The notes under the pieces are model-generated. The model was not told the DNA's origin, made no database searches, and saw only the letters and a program-made list of their open reading frames with translations. The position numbers were made by a program, and so were the translations under genes. This document shows, piece by piece, positions 17,894-25,599 of a DNA stretch of 64,000 nucleotides (its first letter is position 1; each line of letters starts with the position of its first letter). The stretch lies in the NCBI GenBank assembly GCA_019116365.1, contig DXBT01000036.1, forward strand, positions 37,056 to 101,055. Direction: 5' to 3'. Source of the DNA: Barnesiella merdipullorum (GTDB taxonomy: Bacteria > Bacteroidota > Bacteroidia > Bacteroidales > Barnesiellaceae).

Positions 17894-20074
17894 TCAATTA
17901 CCCATTTCGGAGAGGAACTTGATACGTATCAACCGTATCTCCTCCTCGCTGTATTCCATACCGAACTCTTCGATGGCATCCTCGAGGCTGTCGCTCTCGC
18001 TCTCCTTGAAATAGTTGAAGATATCGTCGATGTGCTCATCATCCATGATCTCGCGCAAGAAATAATCGATATTGATTTTCGTGCCCGAATAGACGATGGC
18101 TTCGATTTCGTCGAGCAGTTCGCCAAACTCGAGACCTTTCGACTCGGCCAGTTCGTCGAGGGCTATCTTGCGGTCGATGGCCTGGATAATCGAGACTTTC
18201 AACTTCGACTTGTTGGCGACGGTGCGCACCCGCAAATCTTCGGGGCGCTCAATCTCGTTTTCCTCGACGTGTGCCTTGATGACCTTGATAAACTCTTCGC
18301 CATAGCGTTTGGCTTTGCCGGCACCCACACCCGGGATGTTCTGCAACTCCTCGAGGGTGATGGGATAGGTCGTAGCCATGGCTTCAAGCGAGGGGTCCTG
18401 GAAGATGACGTAGGGCGGCAGTTCGAGCCGCTTGGCTATCTTCTTGCGCAGGTCTTTGAGTATGGAGTACAACTCGGGATCGACCGCACAGGCGGCGCCG
18501 CCTTTCATGGGCACCTCTTCTTCCATCTCTTCAAAATCGACATCCTTCACAATCTTGAACGATACCGGGTTCTTGAGAAATGCGTGGCCGGCCTTGGTCA
18601 CCTTCAACAATCCGTAATTTTCAATATCTTTACTTATATAACCGGCAATCAATGCCTGGCGAATGACGGCATTCCAGGTGCGCTCGTCCTCGCCTTGTCC
18701 GCTACCAAAGACCTCCAGGTCTTCGTGCTGGTAAGAGAGTACCTGGCTGGTCTCTTTTCCCATCAGGACATCGATCACATATTCGGCTTTAAATTTCTCT
18801 TTCAGTGCAATGATAGTTTCAAGAACCGCACAAAGTTGATCTTTTGCTTCCACTTGTTTTTTAGGATTTAGGCAATTATCGCAATTTCCACAATTATCTT
18901 CTTCATACTCCTCGCCGAAGTAGTGCAGCAGAATTTTGCGACGACAAAGCGACGACTCGGCATAGGCTGCGGTTTCCAACAGCAGCTGCTTGCCTATCTC
19001 TTGCTCGGCCAAAGGCTTTCCCTGCATGAACTTCTCGAGTTTCTGCAAATCTTTGTTGATATAAAAAGTTATGCATTGGCCTTCACCTCCGTCTCGACCG
19101 GCACGCCCCGTCTCTTGATAGTATCCCTCGAGACTCTTGGGTATATCGTAGTGGATGACATAGCGCACATCGGGTTTGTCAATACCCATGCCAAAGGCTA
19201 TCGTGGCGACGATTACGTCGATCTTTTCGAGCAGGAACGCATCTTGGTTTTGGGTGCGGGTAGCCGAATCCATGCCGGCATGGTAGGGCAAAGCCCGTAT
19301 GCCGTTGACCTGCAACAGCTCGGCCAGCTCTTCCACCTTCTTGCGGCTGAGGCAATAGATGATACCCGACTTGCCCTCTTGCGACTTGATGTATTTAATG
19401 ATATCCTTGTCGATGTTTGCCGTCTTGGGGCGCACCTCGTAGTAGAGGTTGGGCCGGTTGAACGACGACTTGAATACCGTGGCATCGAGCATACCCAGAT
19501 TCTTCTGGATATCGTGCTGCACCTTGGGGGTGGCAGTTGCCGTGAGGGCGATGACAGGTTTCACACCTATCTCGTTGATAATGGGTCGTATGCGACGATA
19601 CTCGGGACGGAAGTCGTGCCCCCACTCCGAGATACAGTGCGCCTCATCGACGGCATAGAACGAGATGTTTACCTGACGCAGGAAATCGATGTTCTCCTCC
19701 TTGGTCAGCGACTCGGGTGCAACATACAGCAATTTGGTTTTTCCCGACAGAATATCGCTCTTTACCTGGTCTATTGCCGCTTTGTTGAGCGAAGAGTTTA
19801 TAAAATGAGCCACGCCGTCTTCGGCGCTGAAGTTGCGCATGGCATCGACCTGATTCTTCATCAATGCAATCAAAGGCGAAATGACAACGGCCGTCCCATC
19901 GAGAATCAGGGACGGAAGTTGATAACAGAGCGATTTGCCTCCACCGGTGGGCATCAATACAAAAGTGTCTTTCCCGGCGAGTAAATTCTTGATAATCGCT
20001 TCCTGATTTCCTTTGAAGGTATCGAATCCGAAATTCTTTTTCAGTTCCTCGGTCAAATTTACTTCTTTTGCCAT
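17894..20074 (-). CDS. recQ: ATP-dependent DNA helicase RecQ
   Basis: 726 residues. Walker A is MPTGGGKSLCYQLP (about 39-52) and the DEAH-type box is AVDEAHCISEWGHDF. Motif VI is ETGRAGRDG. The RecQ zinc site has the cysteines in SSLCRRKILLHYF and EDNCGNCDNCLNP (about 378-402). The RQC winged helix follows, then an HRDC domain with LRKKIAKRLELPPYVIFQD (about 535-610) and an extra helical acidic C-terminus of about 110 residues. It unwinds DNA 3'-5' in recombination and repair. It follows clpX by 103 bp and has its own promoter. Confidence 0.96.
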   Translation of the reverse strand: MAKEVNLTEELKKNFGFDTFKGNQEAIIKNLLAGKDTFVLMPTGGGKSLCYQLPSLILDGTAVVISPLIALMKNQVDAMRNFSAEDGVAHFINSSLNKAAIDQVKSDILSGKTKLLYVAPESLTKEENIDFLRQVNISFYAVDEAHCISEWGHDFRPEYRRIRPIINEIGVKPVIALTATATPKVQHDIQKNLGMLDATVFKSSFNRPNLYYEVRPKTANIDKDIIKYIKSQEGKSGIIYCLSRKKVEELAELLQVNGIRALPYHAGMDSATRTQNQDAFLLEKIDVIVATIAFGMGIDKPDVRYVIHYDIPKSLEGYYQETGRAGRDGGEGQCITFYINKDLQKLEKFMQGKPLAEQEIGKQLLLETAAYAESSLCRRKILLHYFGEEYEEDNCGNCDNCLNPKKQVEAKDQLCAVLETIIALKEKFKAEYVIDVLMGKETSQVLSYQHEDLEVFGSGQGEDERTWNAVIRQALIAGYISKDIENYGLLKVTKAGHAFLKNPVSFKIVKDVDFEEMEEEVPMKGGAACAVDPELYSILKDLRKKIAKRLELPPYVIFQDPSLEAMATTYPITLEELQNIPGVGAGKAKRYGEEFIKVIKAHVEENEIERPEDLRVRTVANKSKLKVSIIQAIDRKIALDELAESKGLEFGELLDEIEAIVYSGTKINIDYFLREIMDDEHIDDIFNYFKESESDSLEDAIEEFGMEYSEEEIRLIRIKFLSEMGN

Positions 20075-20128
20075 ACGGTTATTCTCTTTCTCGTTATTTG
20101 GTTAGCCCGATACTCTTTATCGGTCTAA

Positions 20129-20161
20129 CAAATTTATAAACATCTCTGCGTAATTACCAAA
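20129..20161 (-). promoter_or_regulatory. recQ promoter
   Basis: On the minus strand TTTG (20161-20158), 21 bp, TAAATTTG (20136-20129). The leader to the recQ ATG at 20074 is about 50 nt. Confidence 0.7.
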
Positions 20162-20177
20162 TTTTACTGCTGCTTTT

Positions 20178-21404
20178 TTATACGGCCAATAGTTTTGCTT
20201 TTTCTAATTTTTTCTCGGCATAACTGCGAGTAATATGTAATTTCTTTTTGGACGACGAGGGGGTCTCATACATGGCATCCATCATCACCGTCTCGACAAT
20301 CGAGCGCAACCCACGGGCTCCCAACTTGAACTCGATGGCCTTATCGACCACATAGTCGAGCATATCGTCGTCGAAGGTGAGTTTCACGCCGTCCATCTCG
20401 AACAGTTTGACATACTGCTTGACAATCGAGTTCTTGGGCTCGACCAGGATACGGCGCAACGCCTCGCGGTCGAGGGGTTGCAAATAGGTAAGAATGGGCA
20501 ACCGCCCGATAATCTCGGGAATGAGTCCATAGGCCTTGAGGTCTTGGGGGGCAATGTACTGCAAGAGGTTCTCCCGGTCGATGCGGTTGTTGCTGCCGCC
20601 ACCGTTGAATCCTACCACATGGGCATTAAGCCGCATGGCTATCTTGCGCTCGATACCGTCAAAGGCACCGCCACAAATATAGAGTATATTCTTGGTGTTC
20701 ACCGGAATCATCTTCTGCTCGGGGTGTTTGCGCCCGCCTTGTGGCGGCACGTTCACGATGGAACCTTCGAGCAGTTTCAGCAGACCTTGCTGCACACCCT
20801 CGCCGCTCACATCGCGGGTTATCGAGGGGTTGTCGCTCTTGCGGGCAATCTTGTCGATCTCGTCGATAAACACGATACCCCGCTCGGCGGCTTCGACGTC
20901 ATAGTCGGCTACCTGAAGCAGACGGGTGAGAATACTCTCGATATCCTCGCCCACGTAACCGGCCTCGGTGAGTACGGTGGCATCGACTATCGTAAAGGGC
21001 ACCTTGAGTAACCGGGCAATGGTCTTGGCCAGCAATGTTTTGCCGGTACCGGTGGGCCCCACCATGATGATGTTCGACTTCTCAATCTCGACATCGTCGT
21101 CGCTGGCGGCCTGCATGATGCGTTTGTAGTGGTTATAGACCGACACGGCCAGATACCGCTTGGCATCGTCCTGCCCGATGACATACTGGTCGAGAAACTT
21201 CTTTATCTCGTCGGGCTTGGGCAACTCCTCGAGCGAGATAGCCCACTTGGAGTCTTTCTTCCGCCGCTTGTGCAGATACTCCTCGGCGAGAAGATAGGCC
21301 TGTTCGGCACACTCGTCGCAAATGCAGCCATCACGTCCCGGCATGAGCAGCCTTACCTCATTTTCGCCTCTTCCGCAAAAACTACACTTCTCACCTTTCG
21401 CCAT
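20178..21404 (-). CDS. clpX: ATP-dependent Clp protease, ATPase subunit ClpX
   Basis: 408 residues. The N-terminal zinc-binding domain has CSFC (Cys7, Cys10) and CICDEC (Cys29, Cys32). Walker A GPTGTGKT lies at about 116-123 and Walker B is IVFIDEIDKI. The sensor and arginine-finger regions and the C-terminal small domain (LGARGLRSIVE) are intact. The loop corresponding to the ClpP-binding IGF tripeptide reads VGF. ClpX unfolds tagged substrates and feeds them to ClpP. Its start overlaps the clpP stop by 14 bp, so the two are translated from one message. Confidence 0.97.
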   Translation of the reverse strand: MAKGEKCSFCGRGENEVRLLMPGRDGCICDECAEQAYLLAEEYLHKRRKKDSKWAISLEELPKPDEIKKFLDQYVIGQDDAKRYLAVSVYNHYKRIMQAASDDDVEIEKSNIIMVGPTGTGKTLLAKTIARLLKVPFTIVDATVLTEAGYVGEDIESILTRLLQVADYDVEAAERGIVFIDEIDKIARKSDNPSITRDVSGEGVQQGLLKLLEGSIVNVPPQGGRKHPEQKMIPVNTKNILYICGGAFDGIERKIAMRLNAHVVGFNGGGSNNRIDRENLLQYIAPQDLKAYGLIPEIIGRLPILTYLQPLDREALRRILVEPKNSIVKQYVKLFEMDGVKLTFDDDMLDYVVDKAIEFKLGARGLRSIVETVMMDAMYETPSSSKKKLHITRSYAEKKLEKAKLLAV

Positions 21405-22086
21405 CGTTCAAATCGTTTTTCTTGGATTTTACCAATACTTCGTCGATCATGCCATACTCCTTGGCCTCGATGGCGGTCATCCAGTAGTCGCGGTCCGAGT
21501 CTTTTTCGACCCGCTCATAGGGATTGCCCGAGTGGTCGGCGATGATGGTATAGAGTTCTTTCTTGAGTTTCTGTATCTCACGGGCCGTAATCTCGATATC
21601 GGAGGCTTGTCCCTGAGCACCACCCATGGGCTGGTGTATCATCACCCGCGAATGTTTGAGGGCAAAGCGTTTACCCTTGGTACCGGCTACCAGCAGCACG
21701 GCGCCCATCGAGGCAGCCATACCGGTACAGATGGTCGATACGTCGCAGCTGATGAACTGCATGGTGTCGTAAATGCCCAGACCGGCATAGACCGAACCGC
21801 CCGGGGTATTGAAATAGATCGAGATGTCTTTGCCGGGATCGGCTGCATCGAGATAGAGCAGCTGAGCCTCGATGACATTCGACGTATAATCGTCGATAGG
21901 TGTTCCCAGGAAGATTACGCGATCCATCATCAATCGCGAGAACACATCCATCTGAGTGACATTCAACTGGCGCTCTTCCATAATCGTGGGAGAGAGGTAA
22001 CTGCTGGTAAACTGAGCATACTGATCGAGAGCAAGCCCGTTCATGCCCAGGTGTTTTACCGCATAATTTCTAAAATCGTTTGTCAT
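21391..22086 (-). CDS. clpP: ATP-dependent Clp protease proteolytic subunit ClpP
   Basis: 231 residues from the ATG at 22086, chosen over 22116 because a promoter at 22130-22162 would leave only a few bases of leader for the longer form and because MTNDFRNYAVKHLG resembles family N-termini. The catalytic triad has normal spacing: Ser126 in GMAASMGAV, His151 in MIHQPMGG, Asp200 in DSDRDYW. ClpP forms the barrel-shaped serine protease with ClpX, encoded next. Confidence 0.96.
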   Translation of the reverse strand: MTNDFRNYAVKHLGMNGLALDQYAQFTSSYLSPTIMEERQLNVTQMDVFSRLMMDRVIFLGTPIDDYTSNVIEAQLLYLDAADPGKDISIYFNTPGGSVYAGLGIYDTMQFISCDVSTICTGMAASMGAVLLVAGTKGKRFALKHSRVMIHQPMGGAQGQASDIEITAREIQKLKKELYTIIADHSGNPYERVEKDSDRDYWMTAIEAKEYGMIDEVLVKSKKNDLNDGER

Positions 22087-22129
22087 ACTATACTTCGTTT
22101 TTTTGATTGTTTTCAACCCTATTTTCAGT

Positions 22130-22162
22130 CAAAGATATAAATAAAAACAGTTATGCCCCAAA
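22130..22162 (-). promoter_or_regulatory. clpP-clpX promoter
   Basis: On the minus strand TTTG (22162-22159), 21 bp, TATCTTTG (22137-22130). The leader to the chosen clpP start is about 36 nt. Confidence 0.75.
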
Positions 22163-22265
22163 TAATTTTAGGAAGCGGGCCACTTTTTTACGGCTATCTT
22201 TCACAAAAAATAATATATCACGTGTCCCTGCCCCACCCCGTCACGTCGCAACCAGACTGGTGCAG

Positions 22266-22304
22266 GTAACAAGAAGCCCCGAAAACGAAAGGTTCCGGGG
22301 CTCC
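22266..22304 (-). terminator. Terminator of tig
   Basis: AGCCCCG (22302-22296) pairs with CGGGGCT (22281-22275) on the minus strand around a loop of about 14 nt, followed by TCTTGTTACC. The T tract is imperfect. Confidence 0.7.
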
Positions 22305-22330
22305 AAAGAGGTTATGTATCAAGCGTTTCC

Positions 22331-23692
22331 TTACTCGGCAGTTTCGAAAAGTTTCTGGAATTTCTCCATCGAAATCTCTTTGGGGGTAAGGGTTACCGAC
22401 TCTTTGATAGCGGTCTGGATCTTCTGCTCGGTAGCCTGGTTGATCAAGCGCGAGCGAGTCTCTTTGCTCGAGAGCATCTCGTTGCCGTAACGCTCGAGTA
22501 CATCGTCGGGCACACCGGTCATGCCATATTGGGCAAACTGGCTGGCAGCCACACGTTTGGCCAGAGCCTTGAGGTCGTTGTCATCGACATGGATATCGAA
22601 TTGTTTTACAATCTCCTCTTTGATCAACTGCCACTTCAAGTCGGGTACCATCTTGGCAAAATCTTCGTCGATAGTCTCGGCCTTGCGCTCCTTGTCGGTA
22701 GCCAGCAACCAGCGTTTGAGGAATGCGTCGGGCAACTCGAAATCGCCTACGGCCTTTTCGATGGCAGCGCGGGCATCGATCGAGAACTTGTAGTCGCTCT
22801 CGGGAACCAGTTGATGGGCAATCATCTCACGCAGTTTGGCGAAATACTCTTCTTCGCTCTTGACGGCATCTTTGCCAAATACGTTGTCAAACAGTTCTTG
22901 GTTCAACTCGGCCGGTTGCAGATGTGTAATATCTGTCACTGTCATTTCGAAGTCGGATGTCACATTGGCAGCCTTCTCCTTGTCGGTATTGAGCATCGAA
23001 GCGAGCTCGGCTACCGAAGCGTTGCAACTCTTCGAGGGGTTGAATACCACTTTGTCGCCTTTCTTCACGCCGGCAAATTTGGCTTTCTCCTCGTCGCTCT
23101 TGAAGTAGTTGGGCGATACGATGGTGCTCTCGACAGTGATGCCACCTTCGAGGGGAGTGCCGTCGCTCGACAACTCGACCATCGAACCCTTGATGAGGTC
23201 TCTCTCATCGGTCGATTCATCTACCGAAACCTGTTTGCCGAAACGAGTCAGGAAAACTTCGTTCTGACGTTTTACCATGTCGTCGTCAACGGTAATCGTG
23301 TAGTAGGGAACCTTGATTTTCTTATCGACTTTCACATCCAGCTCGGGAGCCAGGGCTACATCGAAACGGAAGGTGAAGTCGTCCTGAGCATCGAGATCGA
23401 CCGTCATGTCTTCGGCCGTCATAGGCTCGCCCAGGATATTGAGTTTGTTGTCGCGGATATAATTGTACAAGGCTTCTGAAACCAAGCGGTTGATCTCTTC
23501 TACCCGAACCGATTTTCCGAACATCTTCGTGAGGATGCTAAACGGTACTTTCCCTTTTCTGAAACCGGGGATGTTGGCTTTCTGCCCGTAAGCGCGAAGA
23601 GATTTATCAACTTTGTCCTGATAATCGGCTTTCGATATTTCAATCGAAATCACTGCATTCAGGTTGTCGGTGTTTTGATGTGAAACGTTCAT
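22331..23692 (-). CDS. tig: Trigger factor (ribosome-associated chaperone)
   Basis: 453 residues, close to the usual 430-450. The N-terminal ribosome-binding domain contains the signature PGFRKGKVPFSILTKMFG (about 40-57). The middle FKBP-like PPIase domain spans about 150-235 and is divergent (KGSMVELSSDGTPLEGG). The C-terminal chaperone arms follow (about 245-430). The factor binds nascent chains at the ribosome exit tunnel. It is transcribed from its own promoter and stands next to clpP-clpX, the order tig-clpP-clpX known from many bacteria. Confidence 0.95.
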   Translation of the reverse strand: MNVSHQNTDNLNAVISIEISKADYQDKVDKSLRAYGQKANIPGFRKGKVPFSILTKMFGKSVRVEEINRLVSEALYNYIRDNKLNILGEPMTAEDMTVDLDAQDDFTFRFDVALAPELDVKVDKKIKVPYYTITVDDDMVKRQNEVFLTRFGKQVSVDESTDERDLIKGSMVELSSDGTPLEGGITVESTIVSPNYFKSDEEKAKFAGVKKGDKVVFNPSKSCNASVAELASMLNTDKEKAANVTSDFEMTVTDITHLQPAELNQELFDNVFGKDAVKSEEEYFAKLREMIAHQLVPESDYKFSIDARAAIEKAVGDFELPDAFLKRWLLATDKERKAETIDEDFAKMVPDLKWQLIKEEIVKQFDIHVDDNDLKALAKRVAASQFAQYGMTGVPDDVLERYGNEMLSSKETRSRLINQATEQKIQTAIKESVTLTPKEISMEKFQKLFETAE

Positions 23693-23772
23693 TCTTTATG
23701 AATTTTATTAAATTAGACTCTTTACTGTTTTTCTCTCTATTCCCTGCAAAAAGCGTGCAAATTTTGAGAGCG

Positions 23773-23803
23773 CAAAATTAGTGCTTATCTTTCGATAATC
23801 AAA
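23773..23803 (-). promoter_or_regulatory. tig promoter
   Basis: On the minus strand TTTG (23803-23800), 19 bp, TAATTTTG (23780-23773). The leader is about 75 nt. Confidence 0.7.
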
Positions 23804-23872
23804 TTATTATTAAAATTTTTCTTTGGAGTCGGGCATCACCACCCTCTTTTCACAGCCAGGCCCAGGTGTGGT

Positions 23873-24334
23873 TCACTTGGTATCGGCCATGAGCTGGTCG
23901 AAGAAGTCGTCGAGCTCCTTGTCCATCTTTTCCCAAAAATCGTCGTGCAGATAGATATTCTCGTCGTCGAGCGTGATGAGATCGGCTACCGGTTCCATAT
24001 TGGCATCGACCAGGACCACCGAGAAGGGCGAAATAAAATCGAGCGAATGAAGGGCCTTGTTCACCTCGTCGTGATTCAACACCTCTCTCAAAAAAGCAAT
24101 CAACGCCACATGAGGTTCCTCGCTGTCGTGAGCCGAGCGCCACTCGTCGAGCTCCTCGACGGTTGCTTGAGCCAACACCCCGTCGGCATCGTCAAAGACG
24201 GTAAACAGTTGTTCGTCATACTTCACCTGCACATACATGTCGGTGAGCGACATGTCCTCTGCACGGGCCTTCTCGACAGCCGCACAGATGGTTTCGCACA
24301 GGGTTGAGAAAAGTTTTTGTTCCGAAGCGTTCAT
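23873..24334 (-). CDS. Acidic conserved-looking protein of unknown function
   Basis: 153 residues, strongly acidic, with no signal peptide or membrane segment, so probably cytoplasmic. It starts MNASEQKLFSTLCETICAAV and ends WEKMDKELDDFFDQLMADTK. The middle is mixed alpha/beta (MYVQVKYDEQLFTVFDD and PFSVVLVDANMEPVADLITL). I do not recognise a family. Base composition and codon use match the neighbours, and a TATCTTTG -7 box at 24357-24364 stands 22 bp before the start, so the gene is very likely real and separately transcribed. No function is proposed. Confidence 0.78.
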   Translation of the reverse strand: MNASEQKLFSTLCETICAAVEKARAEDMSLTDMYVQVKYDEQLFTVFDDADGVLAQATVEELDEWRSAHDSEEPHVALIAFLREVLNHDEVNKALHSLDFISPFSVVLVDANMEPVADLITLDDENIYLHDDFWEKMDKELDDFFDQLMADTK

Positions 24335-24356
24335 ATGTATTCATTTATTCGACCTT

Positions 24357-24364
24357 CAAAGATA
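24357..24364 (-). promoter_or_regulatory. -7 promoter box of the unknown 153-residue gene
   Basis: TATCTTTG on the minus strand. The -33 region has TTTG-like words only at unfavourable spacings (14 and 23 bp). Confidence 0.55.
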
Positions 24365-24535
24365 CGAAAAGTCGAGGACAAAAAGTCCAAATTGTGGGGA
24401 GTTTTTTGTCGGAGCCCTCTCTACGCCACCATATCCTCGGCTCTGTCCGAACCTCTTTTGCAATGTCGCGATGCCGGCTCTTACGCAAAAAGAATAAAAA
24501 ATATATCGTTTTATTCAAAAATTCATAACGATTTG

Positions 24536-24566
24536 TTTGGATTCAAAAATGATTTCATTACATTTG
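24536..24566 (+). promoter_or_regulatory. Promoter of the Phe/Tyr biosynthesis operon
   Basis: TTTG (24536-24539), 19 bp, TACATTTG (24559-24566), an exact fit to the phylum consensus. The predicted transcript start is near 24574, 20 nt before the leader peptide ATG. Confidence 0.85.
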
Positions 24567-24593
24567 CAACATCAAACTCACAATTGAGACACG

Positions 24594-24674
24594 ATGAGAA
24601 ACTTTGATTTTGCATATTACTTTTACTTTTATTTTTATTTTCACCAAAATAAAAACGGGGTTTTATGCAACTAA
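24594..24674 (+). CDS. Phe/Tyr-rich leader peptide of the pheA operon
   Basis: A 26-codon reading frame, ATG to TAA, beginning 20 nt after the predicted transcript start. Residues 4-16 read FDFAYYFYFYFYF, that is six Phe and five Tyr in thirteen codons. The frame ends 79 nt before the pheA ATG, and an antiterminator/terminator pair follows. The peptide itself needs no function. It serves as a sensor: scarce charged tRNA-Phe or tRNA-Tyr would stall the ribosome on codons 4-16. It is too short for normal gene calls. Confidence 0.88.
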   Translation: MRNFDFAYYFYFYFYFHQNKNGVLCN

Positions 24675-24742
24675 GAACTTGTAAAACAGAATAACGATAT
24701 ATGTACAATAAAATCCCGTTCATCACACGAACGGGATTTTTT
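24632..24742 (+). promoter_or_regulatory. Transcription attenuator (antiterminator and alternative hairpins) of the pheA operon
   Basis: Three mutually exclusive pairings are visible. First, TTTTTATTTT (24632-24641) pairs with AAAATAAAAA (24646-24655) around CACC. Second, AACGGGGTTTTAT (24654-24666) pairs with ATAAAATCCCGTT (24708-24720), 13 continuous pairs with one G-U: the antiterminator. Third, the terminator at 24712-24738 uses the same 24712-24720 bases. A ribosome stalled on codons 4-16 leaves 24654-24666 free and allows the antiterminator; one that reaches the stop at 24674 covers it, and the terminator forms. Confidence 0.85.
24711..24742 (+). terminator. Attenuator terminator upstream of pheA
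   Basis: AATCCCGTTC (24712-24721), loop ATCACAC, GAACGGGATT (24729-24738), then TTTT. It is a perfect 10-bp stem ending 11 nt before the pheA start codon. Confidence 0.9.
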
Positions 24743-24753
24743 ATTTTCGACTT

Positions 24754-25599
24754 ATGAAGAAAAGAGTGACCATACAAGGTATAGCAGGCTGTTACCACGA
24801 AGCTGCCGCCCGTGCCTACTTCGGCGAGGAGGAGATTGAACCCGTAGCCTGCGCCACCTTCCCCGAGATGTTTGAGCGCATGGCCGACGACCGCTCCCTG
24901 CTGGGCATCATCGCCATCGAGAATACCATTGCCGGCAGCCTGCTGCAAAACCACGAACTGTTGCGCAAGAGCGAGCTGAATATCATCGGGGAGTACAAGT
25001 TGCGCATCTCACATGTGCTGGCTGCCCTGCCGGGCGAAACTCTCGACGACATACGCGAGGTGAACTCCCACCCCATGGCCCTGATGCAGTGCGGCGAGTA
25101 CCTCAAGGCTCACCCCCGCATGAAACTCGTCGAGAAGGACGATACGGCAGGCAGTGCCTACGAGATAGCCCAGCAACAACTCAAGGGGCACGCTGCCATC
25201 TGCAGCCGACTGGCAGCCGAGATTTACGGGCTGAACATCCTGGCCGAGGGTATCGAGACCAACAAGCGCAACTTCACCCGATTTCTGGTTGTGGCCAATC
25301 CGCTCTACAGCGAGCTACTCCCCGCTGGCAAACGCATCAACAAGGCATCGCTCGTCTTCAGCCTGCCCCACACGCAAGGCAGTCTGTCGAAGGTGCTCAC
25401 CATTCTCTCCTTCTATGACATCAACCTGTCGAAAATACAATCCATGCCTATCATCGGGCGAGAATGGGAGTATCGCTTCTACATCGACCTTACCTTCGAC
25501 AATTTCACCCGTTACAAACAATCGCTCGAGGCTATACGCCCCCTGACCAAAAACTTCAAAATACTCGGAGAATATGCAGAATTCAACCGTCCCCTTTGA
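24754..25599 (+). CDS. pheA: Prephenate dehydratase with ACT domain
   Basis: 281 residues. It converts prephenate to phenylpyruvate, the last step before Phe transamination. The catalytic domain has GCYHEAAA near the N-terminus, AIENTIAGSLLQNHELL (about 54-70) and the catalytic Thr-Arg-Phe at 175-177 (NFTRFLVV). The C-terminal ACT domain (about 195-275) binds Phe in relatives and carries LVFSLPHTQGSLSKVL and an IGREWEYRFYIDL segment. No chorismate mutase domain is fused here; that activity is on the DAHP synthase gene of the same operon. Its end overlaps the aminotransferase start by 26 bp. Confidence 0.95.
   Translation: MKKRVTIQGIAGCYHEAAARAYFGEEEIEPVACATFPEMFERMADDRSLLGIIAIENTIAGSLLQNHELLRKSELNIIGEYKLRISHVLAALPGETLDDIREVNSHPMALMQCGEYLKAHPRMKLVEKDDTAGSAYEIAQQQLKGHAAICSRLAAEIYGLNILAEGIETNKRNFTRFLVVANPLYSELLPAGKRINKASLVFSLPHTQGSLSKVLTILSFYDINLSKIQSMPIIGREWEYRFYIDLTFDNFTRYKQSLEAIRPLTKNFKILGEYAEFNRPL

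Noticed and set aside
24304..24607. Three overlapping plus-strand frames of 74-96 codons before the pheA leader
   Set aside because: They lie across the promoters and are rich in rare composition, with no protein-like pattern. The short leader frame explains the region better.
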